A program made the translations under genes and the position numbers. Positions 33,126 to 45,183 of a DNA stretch of 64,000 nucleotides are shown one piece after another. The notes under the pieces are model-generated. The model was not told where the DNA came from. It did not search any database and worked only from the letters and a program-made list of their open reading frames with translations. The stretch is from Zygaena filipendulae (Eukaryota > Arthropoda > Insecta > Lepidoptera > Zygaenidae), in assembly GCA_907165275.2 (NCBI GenBank), contig OU015652.1, forward strand, positions 2,061,001 through 2,125,000, written 5' to 3'. How positions within the stretch are numbered: the stretch's first letter is position 1; each line of letters starts with the position of its first letter.

Positions 33126-34132
33126 CAAGTATCAATGAGAGATCCTGGTTTCGATTCTAAGAGGCCAAGCAACTTTGGATCAAAGTACCGGAAAACATAC
33201 ATATATAAGTTACTAAGTAAGGCCCAAGCGTATAAGGCGTACCTACATTTTTCGTTGGAAAGATTTATATGATTTCTAGGTGTGTCAAATAGACCTAAAT
33301 GAAAATCATATCATTTGGAGTCAAAGGAAATACAAGAAGGCTAAGTAGCCAAACTACTACTTCTATTGTATAGCTTCGAGACTTATTGAGTGATTTGTTA
33401 CATGTAGGTAGGTATATGACTTTATCAATAATTATTAGACTTACACAGAATCAATTCTTTCTAAAAAAAGCTAATACAAACTAACTTTACTTAGTCTTTT
33501 TTTTTGTTTCTTAGTTACAGAGTACAGGAGGCCGATCGTGCTATTTTTGAACGATATTGCCCATACAAAATCGTGAAATTTCACATGTTTGTTTTTAAAT
33601 TTCTTTTACGACGACGCTCGTTCAAGTTCGGTTTAAGGGTAACCAACATTATCTTTGAAATAAGAGTTGAATCGTTTGCCTAAAATATTATTTTAATGTT
33701 TGACGTTTCAAAGGTTTTGTCGTAATACATAATATACTATTCGTATTTACCTTCTAGGGTTCCATGGAACCTATTTTATGACTAATCTGTACATTACATA
33801 CGTATACATTTAAAATTGTAGATATACAAGTGAATTAGTGTTTAGTTGGGGTCAGAACCCTTCGTTTGTTAGGTTTGTCGTATTTAAAACTGACTGGTGC
33901 AGAACTGCGTTTGCATCGTAATAATAATGTGATGTATGGGTGGCTATCATGAGTAGGGTTAACATAAAACAAGTGATATATGTAGGTATGTCCTATGTAG
34001 CTATTTTATGTAAATTCAAGGGGATTTAAATATAAATTATGGTCAAGTCTTTTTTGTGTGTTACACCAACAATGGGTTATTTCAATGTATCTGAAATAAT
34101 CAAACTCTGTGTTAGAAAAATAAATTATTCCA
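33126..34132. other. non-coding stretch
   Basis: AT-rich. Nothing recognised. Confidence 0.4.
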
Positions 34133-34215
34133 AACTAGCTGTTCCCAGCGGTTTCATCCGCGTGAAGGAGTTCCCGCGGAAATTCCGGGTTACAAAGCAC
34201 TCTCTTGGCAATAGT
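34133..34215 (+). mobile_element. SINE-like repeat, head fragment
   Basis: 'aactagctgttcccagcgg', 'tttcatccgcgtgaaggag', 'cccgcggaaattccgggtt', then unrelated sequence. It is truncated after about 80 bp. Confidence 0.65.
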
Positions 34216-34261
34216 CGAACCACGGAGTAGGACGAGGCAAAATGTGCTATTTTATAACATC

Positions 34262-34450
34262 ACTAGCTGCGCCTCGCGGTGTCACCCGCGTGAGTTTCGG
34301 AGTTCCCGCGGGAATTCCGGGATGAAAAATAGATAGTAGCCGATTCTCTGACCTACTGAATATGCATAAAAGATTTCATGAGAATCGGTCAAGCCGTTTC
34401 GGAGGAGTATGGGAACGAACATTGTGACACGAGAATTTTATATATTAGAT
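34262..34450 (+). mobile_element. SINE-like repeat, 'tatattagat' subtype
   Basis: Full length and nearly identical to 3821-4008, which marks this subtype as relatively young. The 34378-34578 open frame runs through it and is not a gene. Confidence 0.8.
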
Positions 34451-36980
34451 TAACAAATCAAAACCTTTATAACGTAAATATAAATATAATATTTAAAGCA
34501 ATAAAAAATTTAATTGAATATTTAAAGATGACGATTCAACTCATAATTACATATAAGACAATATTGCTTACTCTTTGACAGTACCTGAACGAGCAACAAG
34601 AGCTAAAAAAATTCAACAATAAATATGTGACATTTCCCTTTTTGAAATAAATTAAATTTGTTTAATTAAGCTGTAATAATAAACTTCATCCGACACATTT
34701 TCACTTCATACCTTTAATAACAAAAAATGTAAATATAATCTTGCATAGCAATCCAGAAAGAGAACGTTCATTGATAGGGCCGTAGCGACTATTTGACTCA
34801 TAAACCCGTCCACCTACGTTCAAGCCGCGTAGGTGTTACTGAGGCCCTATTCCGAAATAGTTGCGTATTCAACGAAATAATTATTGAGGCGAGACCACAG
34901 CGGGTTTAGCCAAGTTGACATTCTACAATGAAATGAAAAACATTTTATTGAACACCACACAAACAGTACAAAGACAAAAAAAGATATTTGAAAACAGAAG
35001 TATTCAGTGGCTCCAAAGGGCGGTTTTATCACTATGAAGCTATCTCTTTCAGGCTACAATCGTTAACGCGTAGAAAACATAAGTAACGAATCGTCATGTC
35101 ACTTGGTCAGCCATTCAGAACTCTAGTTTTCAAGTGGTCACGTGAAGCTAGAGTTTTGATTGGCTGGCCAAAGTTTTCTATTCTAGTTTTCTATGCGTTA
35201 ACGGTTGTAGAATGTCAACCTGGCTAACACCGCAGAATAGATAGAAATAGGCTTAGTTTACTAAGAAAACAAAAGAAAACCAGTGTCGCCGGATAATCGG
35301 ACAAATTTATCAACACACACCAACTTTCATTAACAATTCAACACTATGTGGTTACTTACTTGTTAAGGCTGTTCTCGAAACTAACTGTGCATGGAATATG
35401 GTACAAAAAAAACATTTAGGATGCCAGTAAAGACAATTTTGGGAAGTTATGAGCATTTGCTCATAATCGTGGCGCATTTGCCCTGCCCGGATTGCCTTAC
35501 GTATAATAAGTATAAGTATATCTCTTTCTTTGTGGGCGCGATCGTATCTTAAGCAAAAAAAAAGAATCAATAAATACTTACTATTAAGACCCACCACGCA
35601 ATTATGAAAAAAAAAAAACACAATTTTTAGTTTAGGTATGTGGATTAAGACATTCGTTATCTATTTTTGATGAACAAGGTGATCATTATCGCAGTATTTC
35701 AGTCAAAGTATGTTCTTTAGGTCGCATAGACTTTTACAGTTCGTTGCATACGAAATATATTCGGAATAAGCCTACAGCACGACGGGAAGTGGGATCGTTT
35801 GTATTGACCTTTTTGGGACCGATTTCGTAAACAGTTCACAATAACACACCGCAATACAGTCGAACGTTGCATAAATAAGATTTAGGTGAGATTCGTGCAA
35901 ACGCAACTCGATGTTTTTGTTTTCACGTGGCGTAGGCGCCATTGACATTTATGTGAAGATAAGCTTGAATTATGCCTGTTTAAGTGGGAGAAAGATTTTA
36001 AATGTTTTACTGACTGTTTTTGCTTAAGGGCGTGTACACAGGGCACAGTTTGCGGCTCACTGTAAGCCATCGGTTTACTTCAAATACTATCTAATGATAA
36101 TAGAATATTTACACTAGGCACTACCACTTATCAGCATTGTTGTTTTGATATTAAAAATTTCTTCCATTGAAACGGTTCTTCCAGGCTCGCCAACTGGTTC
36201 CGCCACCGAACCGCCGCTAGTCTTGATGAACATGACTTTAAAGTTATAAATCGTAAGAAACCAGGCGTACATAGATTGAAAGAAATCGTGTTAACAATAA
36301 CACTAAATTGAGGATTATTAGGGAGAGTAGGAGTTAAAATATGTACTATTGATTCATTTTTATATTTTTTATTTCTTTATATTCATTTATGAATCGTACG
36401 TAAAATTTTCTAGCCAATTCCAATGCAGATTATGCTCTTAAAAACAACTCAATTCGATTACAACTGTTGTCTTTTATTTTTCTTTTTGATTCGTCTAAAT
36501 CAAATCAAGGATAGTTATTAATTTTTTTTTTTAAGTTTTACTGTGGAATATCATCATCATTTTCACTAAAACAAAATATGTTGTCTTTTTTCAGTGCTTC
36601 CGTGAGTTGACTGTAACAAAGTGGCTCGTATACACAAATAGACAATAGTAAAAAAAAAACTGTGTTCAAACATGTTATTAATTATTTAACCATACTATAA
36701 ATAATAAGACGTTGTGATAGTGTAAACGAAATTTGTCCAAACACAGTGCCAAATATACGTACGAACATTTTCAGCGATATCCGGCTGAAGACAATTTAAA
36801 CTCTATGTGTGTGTTGTTGCGATTCAAAATTCAAAATTGAAGTTGTTGGGGAGGACCGGCATTAATGGCTACGGATGGGCACCAACCTATCTAAATTAAA
36901 CAAGACCAGGGTCTCCGGTGTCAACCATGTTAGTATCTGTTTCTCATGTATCTTAAATTAATATTAATTTCTTAATCATG
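34451..36980. other. non-coding stretch with a LINE-like tail
   Basis: No gene is seen. At 34925-34990 the minus strand reads 'caataaaatgtttttcattt', resembling the 3' tail of a minus-strand LINE. A direct imperfect pair (attctagttttctatgcgtt and gttaacgcgtagaaaacata inverted) lies between 35062 and 35205. The rest is AT-rich. Confidence 0.35.
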
Positions 36981-37220
36981 GCCCTTATTCACTATGACCA
37001 TAATAACACGTCGCATTAAGATAACACGCCAGAACAATTGTTTTTCCCTCGTGCTCAAATAAGTTTCACTTAAAAAAAGTATCTACATTTACAACTTATC
37101 TTATGGCATGCAAAATTTTAATTTCTAATATTTTGGCATCTGCAGCGTTTGGGATTGTGTTTTCGGGACGCGTGTAATTATTATGAGCAAGGAATGTTGT
37201 TGGCCATAGTGAATAAGGAC
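36981..37220. mobile_element. MITE family C, copy 2
   Basis: Left end 'gcccttattcactatgacca', right end 'ggccatagtgaataagga'. The inner sequence follows copy 1 (aatttctaatattttggcat inverted, ttttccctcgtgctc). About 240 bp. Confidence 0.75.
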
Positions 37221-37290
37221 AAAGTCTTTTCAGTATGCCCACTGCTGGTACCTCAGGCCTACACTTAAACTGACGGTGACCAACGCCAGC

Positions 37291-37479
37291 ATTATGACCA
37301 TAACACGTTTCGATAATGCACCAGAAATTTGTTTTCCCCACGCATGGATAACTAAGTAGATAACCGCCATTTGCTTTCTCCTTTTCTTTTGGTACTGTAT
37401 AATATTGTCGTTTTATATGCAATAAAGGATTAAATAAATAAATAATAAATAATATTGTTGGTCATAGTGAATAAGAGCT
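37291..37479. mobile_element. MITE family C, copy 3, internally rearranged
   Basis: Left 'attatgaccataacacgttt', right 'ttggtcatagtgaataagag'. The interior carries 'tatgcaataaaggattaaat' with (aata)n, suggesting an inserted retroposon tail or expansion. It lies 70 bp after copy 2. Confidence 0.6.
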
Positions 37480-39394
37480 TAGTGTGGTGTGAACTTCACA
37501 CAAGTTCTAGAATTGTTTCCAACACTTTTACAGATTTCCTCATGATATTTTCCTTTACGATCACCATTTTCTAATAAGTAGGTATTTGTTTGCTCCTACG
37601 CGCTTCTTAACTTTCTTCAGAAATATAATATGAGAAAGTTTCAATTCGCCAAATGTAATATGTTACGCGATATCTTCGTCAATTGAAAACTGATTTCAAT
37701 GTAAAAATTTATAATTATTTTTCAAGATAAGTTCCTTCAAAACAATACCCACTACTGTTTTGTTGAAAAAATATAACACCTAAATAATACACAAGTACTA
37801 TCTTTTAACGACTCAATAATCCATCTGAAGATATAAATTGTTGCTTTATTGCAAGTATCTCCTCGTTTCAGATGTAATACACAACATTAAAAGGTGAATT
37901 ATTTGCTCCATAAAACTGCTTGTAAATCAATGTTACTTGCGGGCGAAAACGTTGTTTTTTCTCCTTATCGTTATATTGGCTGCAATGTGATGTTCTGAGT
38001 TGGTGTATTACTAGACAGCCTAGATAAACTAAACTACTTTGTATTTGTATTTTGATATGAAGAAACTGGATGAAAGACCACGTGAAGTTGTTAGTTAAAT
38101 AATTATCATCCTCACGGACTACGAACGGTTTTCGGATTTTTTTAAATTTTTTTCCATTAGGTACCTACCTACTTTATAACATTAGTTCTCGCTAAATTTT
38201 ATGATTCTAGGACATTAAAAAGTGTGAAACTCTAAAAAGATTGAGGTTAGAGGCATCATAAATCATGCTACATAGTTACTCGTACAATATTATTTTAATT
38301 ATATACTTACTTAACTATAACGTTCCGATGACGAGAACTTTAAGGAATACTTTTTTAGATTTTAGTTATATATCTATTTACAGAGTAGGTAATAGTAGGA
38401 TATATTTATTAGACAACACTCAAAGATATTTTTTTAATACATAGAATGTCATTAACAACACTGTATTTTATTTAGCTAAGCTTCCAATAGCAATTGTAAA
38501 AAAATCTTTGTGATATAATATATCATTTAAAATCAATTTTTTTTTTACCTTGTTCTAATGTTTTTCCAACCAGTGTGAACATGAAGGTTGAATACAAGTT
38601 CAATCTCTACAGCACCTAATATCAGGTCGCATATCTCAAGAGGCGACATCGGAGTGATGGGAAACAAATAATCACATTGCGTCACGCAATCCATCAATGG
38701 GCACGCGCGTGATGGATTGTGATGGCGCCGCATCCCAACATCTGATATCAGTGATGACGTACCAATTTCGCGGAGTGCCCGATTTTTGCTATGATAAATG
38801 ATATCGCGAACGAGCGGTGTGTAGCTTCCTCGACGCGCTGTGTGATGTTGTTATGAATTGAGACGTGAAACTGTTGAGGAGATTGGGGTACTGTTGTTAT
38901 CGATTGTGACAGATAAAAACGGATTTTCATTTCAGTTTTTATCCTTATATTTTGCTTGTCGTGCCATGTCCATGCCCACGACTCGCTGTCATACTCATGT
39001 ATAGAATTATACATAAAGTTTCAAATTGCCATAACTCATTCGCTGAACTAAACTGCGAAGCATATGTGTCAAAACATAACAGAAAGGAATCAAACCGCTG
39101 TCAATGGAGAAGACGTATCAAACTCTCTATTGTACCTGAATAGATCAATATCATTACAAATATTATAGTCTAATCATCAACTCCTCTACTCGTTGTGCTA
39201 TATAAATAACCGTGAACACTTTCAAGCAACGAATGCTAATTTCAACTAAGTAGCTACTAAACGGCACAGAGTATGTGAAAAAGAAATGTTTATTTCTTCA
39301 ATCTATACAAGTTACAACATAAACAAGCCCGAACAAGATAAAAAGCATGGCGCCGCCGGCCCGCCGACCAATCACTGCCGAAGGAGCGGCCGCG
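37480..39394. other. non-coding stretch
   Basis: Mostly AT-rich. 38570-38860 is GC-richer, with a 62-codon minus-strand frame ending at a possible donor (aacaag|gtaaaa), but the product is not recognised. No gene is called. Confidence 0.35.
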
Positions 39395-39510
39395 ACGACA
39401 TCCGGATTGAGCGCGGCAAAATTCAATATCCGCTCAAATACGAGATATTCGATTACTCGATTACTTCGCGTCGGGATTACTCGATCCCCAGCCTCCCCTA
39501 GCCGGACTCG
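39395..39510. promoter_or_regulatory. cluster of GATTA (K50 homeodomain-type) motifs
   Basis: GATTA at 39451-39455 and 39459-39463 and GGATTA at 39474-39479 fall within 29 bp, with 'attactcgat' repeated. GGATTA/TAATCC is the site type of Bicoid/Otd-like homeodomains. The block sits in GC-richer unique sequence (gcgccgccggcccgccgac). Regulatory function is inference from motif spacing only. Confidence 0.25.
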
Positions 39511-41820
39511 ATTTAAAAAGTTTCATTGGGTCAGAAATAACTAACTTATTGTTTGTTATGATTTAGTATTAGGGTTCTAACTGCATCATTTGAGAATCCG
39601 TTATTTGGCGAATTTATCCTTGCAAACTAAGAGAATTTGATTCCCACAAATCCTTTCTTAAATATCACCCAAATTTCCTTGTGCAAAATTTCAAGTTCCT
39701 AAACGCAGCTTTGGTATAGTTGAAGAATCAAGTAGATCGGGTAATTTTATGTGTTTTTACAGGTAGAGTAGAGTAGATAGACTATGCAAGGTGTCCCATG
39801 AAGCGTGCTGAAATTATGATAAAAATCTGATACACACGTGGGCTGTATGGTCGGACCTTCATGTCTTTGATTACACAGAAAGAGCCGCGGATTAAAATTA
39901 AAAATGAAATGCCCACGCCCGTTGATTCGTTCGTTCGTAATTTGTTTCCACGGTAACTTGATCGCTCGCAGTGAATGAAGCGCATCTGGCGCTGCCGAGC
40001 TTTTTATTCTATTTATGAAAAAGCGAAAGCTTTCATTTCACCATTCGGTAATGTAACTTTTTCTAACTTCAATCGGGTGTGTTTAAATAACTTTTTTTTT
40101 GGAGCGTTTTTATATTTTTCGCCTCTATTTATTCAATAGTTGCCAGTTCTATATTGATATAGAAATACGTCCATTTAGCTTATTAGTTATTAATAGCAAA
40201 TAGGACGGCTACATATTTAATAATAGCATGGAAACAAAGATTTACAATCCTACGCAATACTGTGGGTCGCGCGCATGTCGCGCATCTTCTAATTGGTAAT
40301 TGTATACGTGCGGCGAGAACAAAGCGTCATGCGTCCAATAAAACGTCATGAACTATCAGTGACGTCACGCCAAGACAGGGGCTGTTGGGGGCACAATTTT
40401 GTATTAATACTGAACGAAATGTTCTCATATAAACGTTGAAAAATTTATTACTACTTTCCATATGAAAACGTAGACATGGCCATCATATAATATCTATGGC
40501 AATACCTCTATGCCATCATATATCCGTGGTTATACCTCTATACAAAATGATTAAAATCGCAACTAAAGAATACGTCTGATTATTGGAAATAATTGAAATA
40601 AAATTATGCGAAGGTCTTAATAACGTAAGATAAATTCAAAACAATGATTAGTACGTACAATAATATTTTTGTCTGTCGATTAATAATATTGAACGGATTT
40701 ACCGGGATTTTCCCAGTTGCCTTCCTTAAATTCTACATAAATATATTTCATCTCTTATTTGTATGCCGAGTGTTTCGTTTTCGATAATATTTTTTTTTTT
40801 GTTTAGCGAAATTCGAAAAGAATTCCACAACCGTTCCGTTTTTGCGTATCTGAATTTTATTGCGGTGTTCCAAAATGACGTTTCTTTTCACGTAACGTTT
40901 GCTCGCCGGCTCGCGGTGGCCCGTCGCAGTCGATGCATCATGTATAAAGTCGCTTGAATTGCATTCGTGCAAATAGAAAGGGTGCTACGGCTTGACGTTG
41001 CAAATATTGATTTATTGCGTTAGATTTATTATGTGCTTACTTGCTACCGTGCTTTCGCATTAACGGTGATGGCGTTCCTTTATTAATGCTTTTGTTATGT
41101 TTACAGTTTTACGAGCGTGCATAATAATATGTTTTATTGCCAATTTTGATGAAAATTTTAATTAAGCATTAAGTAGTAACTATGAAGTAGGTAAGTATAG
41201 ACAATTACTATGTGCATTTATCTTTACAGACTGAGCAAAGTATAACTTTATGTAGTTTGGATTAAAAGTATTAATTAGGTCGGAGTTCTTTTAAAAATTC
41301 ACAAATCATTATACTTAGTTATATTGTAATAATCGGAGTTGTCAAATAATGGATAAACTAGTAATAATTACAAAAAAATATTTTGAATAATATTATGTAT
41401 TTATATTTATCCAAGTACTCGCCTAACTACTCAAAAAACTCACACCCGCTTGTAGTAAGTCAAAAGCACACGTAGCAAAAAACAAGTTTCATTAAAAAAG
41501 TCAATGTAATACAAAAAAATCTACGAAAATTTGTCACAGTGAAAAAAGTGCTGTGCACAAAAATCAGATAGACGCCTTTTCGATGTCCACTAAGGTGTGT
41601 TTTTTATTTAATTCTGCAAATCCACCCTTGTTTTTGTGGGGTGATGTCGTAATCTGAGGCCAAAATATAAGAGACAAGCGATTTGGCTTTAGTGAAAGGA
41701 AAAAATCAAACGAGAAATCATTTAACACGAAATCTCGAAAAATAAAATTGATCTACGAAGCTAAAATTTGCCAAATATACATAATTTATGTATTTACGGG
41801 TAAGGGACGTCAACTTAGAA
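39511..41820. other. non-coding stretch
   Basis: AT-rich with some GC-richer parts (40260-40400, 40895-40940). Overlapping short frames on both strands show no splice context. No gene is called. Confidence 0.4.
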
Positions 41821-41885
41821 AGGAATTGAATTGAATTGAAAAAACTTTATTTGACGCAACACAAAGATTTACAGCATACGTATAC
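41821..41885 (-). mobile_element. LINE-like 3' tail
   Basis: On the minus strand 'aaataaagttttttcaattc' leading into (aattc)n is the usual tail of short retroposons. Only the tail is recognisable. Confidence 0.4.
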
Positions 41886-41911
41886 AACAACTAAACATAT
41901 ATATAACAGGT

Positions 41912-42000
41912 ATTGAGGGTACGTTTCTCAACCGACGGACAGACGCCACCAGCCGAAGATCTGTGGTCGGACTCCATCCGACGACTGAGAAACGGACACC
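41912..42000. repeat. imperfect inverted repeat
   Basis: 'gtacgtttctcaaccgacgga' in two parts (gtacgtttctca, accgacgga) is mirrored by 'tccgacgactgagaaacgga' near 41970-41995. This is the size of a small foldback element. No second copy was found in the window. Confidence 0.35.
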
Positions 42001-42046
42001 TACTTAAAATAACGGAGACACTTTATTTGAATATTGTGAATTCACG

Positions 42047-42092
42047 AACTTCTTTTAGATTACCGCGAGTGAAATCGCGGTAAACAGCTAGT
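42047..42092 (-). mobile_element. SINE-like repeat, head fragment
   Basis: 'ttaccgcgagtgaaatcgcg' then 'gtaaacagctagtt' is the head of a minus-strand copy. The remainder is missing. Confidence 0.55.
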
Positions 42093-42557
42093 TATTTCAA
42101 ACTCTGGCATCATACATAAGGTACTCATAATTTAAAGGTCTTTTGGTCGTATAGTCAGATATTTGCCGATGCGGCGACAAGCAACGCAAACCCGCGTTTC
42201 TTGTAATTTGTTTTCCTGTGATGTCTGTATTTTTTTTGTTCAATGTACATTTTTAGTATTAGTTACCTACTTTAAAGTGAGCTTGAACTTGAAAAATTAC
42301 ACAGCCACAATCTACCTAAGTTGGTCTGTGATTGTGTTATACTGTGCGTCTCTTTTTCTCCAAATAAATACTTTTTTCTTTTTCCGCTTGCCGCTTCTTA
42401 CTTAAACCACTGCCCGCTCGGGGCTAGAGAAATCAATACTCGACCACTGTCGCTTTGAACTGTTTACGCGAAAATTATAAAGAATCAATCCCCTGGGGGG
42501 TTCTAATTTATTGCTTTAAGCTTATTGGATGTCCGTCACTCACAGTTAAATCTATGT
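42093..42557. other. non-coding stretch
   Basis: AT-rich. No gene is recognised. Confidence 0.4.
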
Positions 42558-42654
42558 TTTTTAACCGATTTCAAGAAAGTGGAAGGTTCCCTGTTTTTTT
42601 TATATAGTACTGACTGTTACTGAGTTGTCCTTTTCTGTACCCATGAAAACGTAT

Positions 42655-42840
42655 ACTTGAGTAAAATTACAACGTATAATTCCCGCAGGAACTCAGATTA
42701 AAATAGCCTAAGTCACTCCTTTTAACATTATCTATCTGCCAGTGATGTTAAATTTTGACATGCATTTAGAAAAAAGCTCATATTTTGACATTACAAACAT
42801 ACAATTCAATTTTATTTATATGTATGCCATAGTAATAGAT
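42655..42840 (+). mobile_element. SINE variant with extended 3' end, degraded
   Basis: 'aattcccgcaggaactcaga' and 'agcctaagtcactcctttt' match the variant at 61341-61620. The 3' part 'aagctcatattttgac' and 'attacaaacatacaattcaa' matches the tail seen at 44260-44340. Confidence 0.5.
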
Positions 42841-43904
42841 TTATAACAATGGCAACATTACTCACTAGTCGATACCCGCACCGTGAGATACATCGGTGAC
42901 AGTTTTATGGGAGAGCACTAATGTGGATCTGGCCACCCCGCAACCGTATCAGCGTGAAGCTGGGATTTATTCCGATTCAAATCTCAGTCTAGCGCAGAAT
43001 AAAAGGGGTTCGCCACAGATACTGCAACAGATAAAGTCTACGCTGTAATTTGTCCCTCCAAAGTTCTATAAAAAATAATTCAGTTTTGTTCAAATGTAGG
43101 TAATAATGTAATGCCATAGGAAACTATTTCGCTACATTGACATGGCCGTGATGTGGAAAATTTATTCAATGTTCATTGCGTTATACAATAAATAGTTCTT
43201 GTAGTAACGAAACGGCCAAGCCACATATTTTGACTAAGGTGTAGAGTTTGTGAAGTTAGGCCTTGTAGAGTTAGAAGCTTGGCTCTACATTTTGACAGTG
43301 CAACTCCTATGGTCTCGTCTTGATGACAGTTTACATGAAAATGTTTTTGGTGGGATACCTCACTCTGCAACGTAGTCCGAGTCGAAAAGCAAAACGAATG
43401 AAAATATATTGTTCTTATTCAAACTCTCCTACTGTCATTTTCTCTTTTCGAGTGTCACTTTGATAAAAAAATATTTTTAAACTCCACTCCCGTCGAATAA
43501 AGTATCAATTAGTTTCAACAAACAACTGGATATTGTCTTTGTCCTACAAAAGGTAGATAGATACTCGTTAAAACAGTCCTCCGGCCCGTGAAATGTTTGT
43601 GCTCCATACTTATTCCTCAAACACTCGCGTTTGAGCCATCTGGTTGGGGCTTTTGATTTCAAATGGTCAGCAAAATAGTATGCTGATATCCATTTATTGC
43701 ACACAATGAACATAATAATATAGGTATGTGGTGATGGAACAATAATAACGTTGGACATACACACACAGCGCCATCTGATCCCAAACTCGCTGATTGCTTG
43801 AATTTGGGTGCCAGACGACTTAAAATTATAGTCTTAAAATATTTTTTGTTGTAAGAAATAGTAAATACCAAGATTCAAAGAGAACACTAATATATTATAC
43901 TAGC
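42841..43904. other. non-coding stretch
   Basis: No gene is seen. Several short minus-strand frames (43173-43871) have no splice context or known product. Confidence 0.35.
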
Positions 43905-44040
43905 TGTCACTGACACTTTTTTAAATGTATATATATAGATATATAGATTAGATTCATCACATTAACGTGTACCCTGGTGTGGGGATTGAACCCGCGACTG
44001 CTGGCGTAGTAGTCAGGTTCTTACCAATACACCAACCGTC
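43905..44040 (-). mobile_element. tRNA-derived SINE
   Basis: The minus strand reads 'gacggttggtgtattggta' (A-box region), a short anticodon-arm-like middle, then 'cgcgggttcaatccccacac' (B box GGTTCAATCC), followed by an AT-rich tail. The tRNA-like head is better kept than in the other copies, but the stems do not form a complete cloverleaf, so it is not a tRNA gene. Confidence 0.65.
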
Positions 44041-44154
44041 ATAAAAATTTATACAGAATAAAAATAATTTGTTATATATTTTACAAATTTATAGAGCGGA
44101 TTGACATTCATGCTAGCTTATGTATATTTAATATTATTTTTCTGTAACAAAAGT

Positions 44155-44340
44155 AGTAACTTTAGGTAAGTTACTTCTTATATCCGCTTCCGGAACAAAT
44201 AAATAAACAGACAGAGAAAATTTTAAAAAATTGATTTTGTTATGTAAGAATCGTATATATTTTCATATGCATATAGAGAAAAGCTATTAATTTGGAATTA
44301 CAAACATACACTTTAATTTTATTTATTTATACGTATAGCT
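44155..44340 (+). mobile_element. SINE variant 3' extension, partial
   Basis: 'cagacagagaaaattttaaa', 'tcgtatatattttcatatgc', 'gaaaagctattaatttggaa' and 'ttacaaacatacactttaat' match the 3' extension of the copy at 61341-61620. Confidence 0.5.
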
Positions 44341-44946
44341 TTAAGGTTACTGGAGTCTTCAATGGATACATAAAAAGCTGAACATCTTTGAAAGCCAGAA
44401 ATGGTATTGAACAAAATAACTGCATTAGACTCTTATGCTGTCGTATCGTAATTAGACGTGTAAGTTTATCCCAATACCTTTATCATAATACGGAACACTG
44501 TTATTCCATTTGTTTGCCATCTGTACATCTCTCTCGGGATTATAGCCCTCGGAACTAGCGGTGTCTTAGTGAATAGTGTTTTCCCCTCTGAATCTGGTGG
44601 TATTCAGCTAAGTAAGGATCAGGTACTTCGATTCAAAGCTTCACTGATAAAACACTGATGTATTTATTCTTAGGGGTTAAAAAATAGGAAAGCATTTTTA
44701 TTTTCACTATCGTTAACCAATCACACTAATAATTTCTGAGAAATATATACGGTTCTTGTTACATAATATCTATGATATATAGTGCTTGTATTATCTAGTT
44801 ATTAAAATAAATTCAAACTAAATAAAATACCCATATGGCCCCGAGGGAATTTTCCTGTACAAATTAATCTTTGATGTGCTGTGTGGTTTTCCTGGATAAA
44901 TAGGTACTCGTATTGTTTGATGTCTATGTAATTGGGAAAAGATTAA
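44341..44946. other. non-coding stretch
   Basis: AT-rich. Nothing recognised. Confidence 0.4.
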
Positions 44947-45183
44947 CCGCCGCACTCAGAGTCGACTTTAATGATTACTTAGTTAAGTATAGATTTTTAA
45001 AACAAAACTGCCGCAATCTGAGACGTTCAGTAAATTAATGTTAATTGGCATTTAATGAGATGTAACTTAATTAGTTAAATGCCAATTAACATTAATTTAT
45101 TAAACTTGTCTGATTGCGGCAGTTTTGTTTTCAAAATCTATACCTAACTAAGTAATCATTAAAGTCGACTCTGAGTGCGGTGG
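44947..45183. mobile_element. foldback MITE family A, copy 1
   Basis: This 237-bp element is an almost perfect inverted repeat over its whole length. 'ccgccgcactcagagtcgac' at the left mirrors 'gtcgactctgagtgcggtgg' at the right. The inner arms 'taaattaatgttaattggca' and 'tgccaattaacattaattta' fold over a loop of about 25 bp. It has no coding capacity. A second copy is at 63093-63329. The target duplication is not certain. Confidence 0.85.

Noticed and set aside
38545..38733. Possible exon ending aacaag|gtaaaa on the minus strand
   Set aside because: The donor is weak, no acceptor keeps the frame open convincingly, and the product is unrecognised.
39286..39544. Overlapping 71- and 65-codon frames
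   Set aside because: They are overlapping frames in a GC-richer block, with no splice context and no conserved motif. A regulatory reading is preferred, at low confidence.
43981..44040. tRNA gene on the minus strand
   Set aside because: A and B boxes are present but the acceptor and anticodon stems do not pair properly, and a SINE body follows. It is a tRNA-derived SINE.
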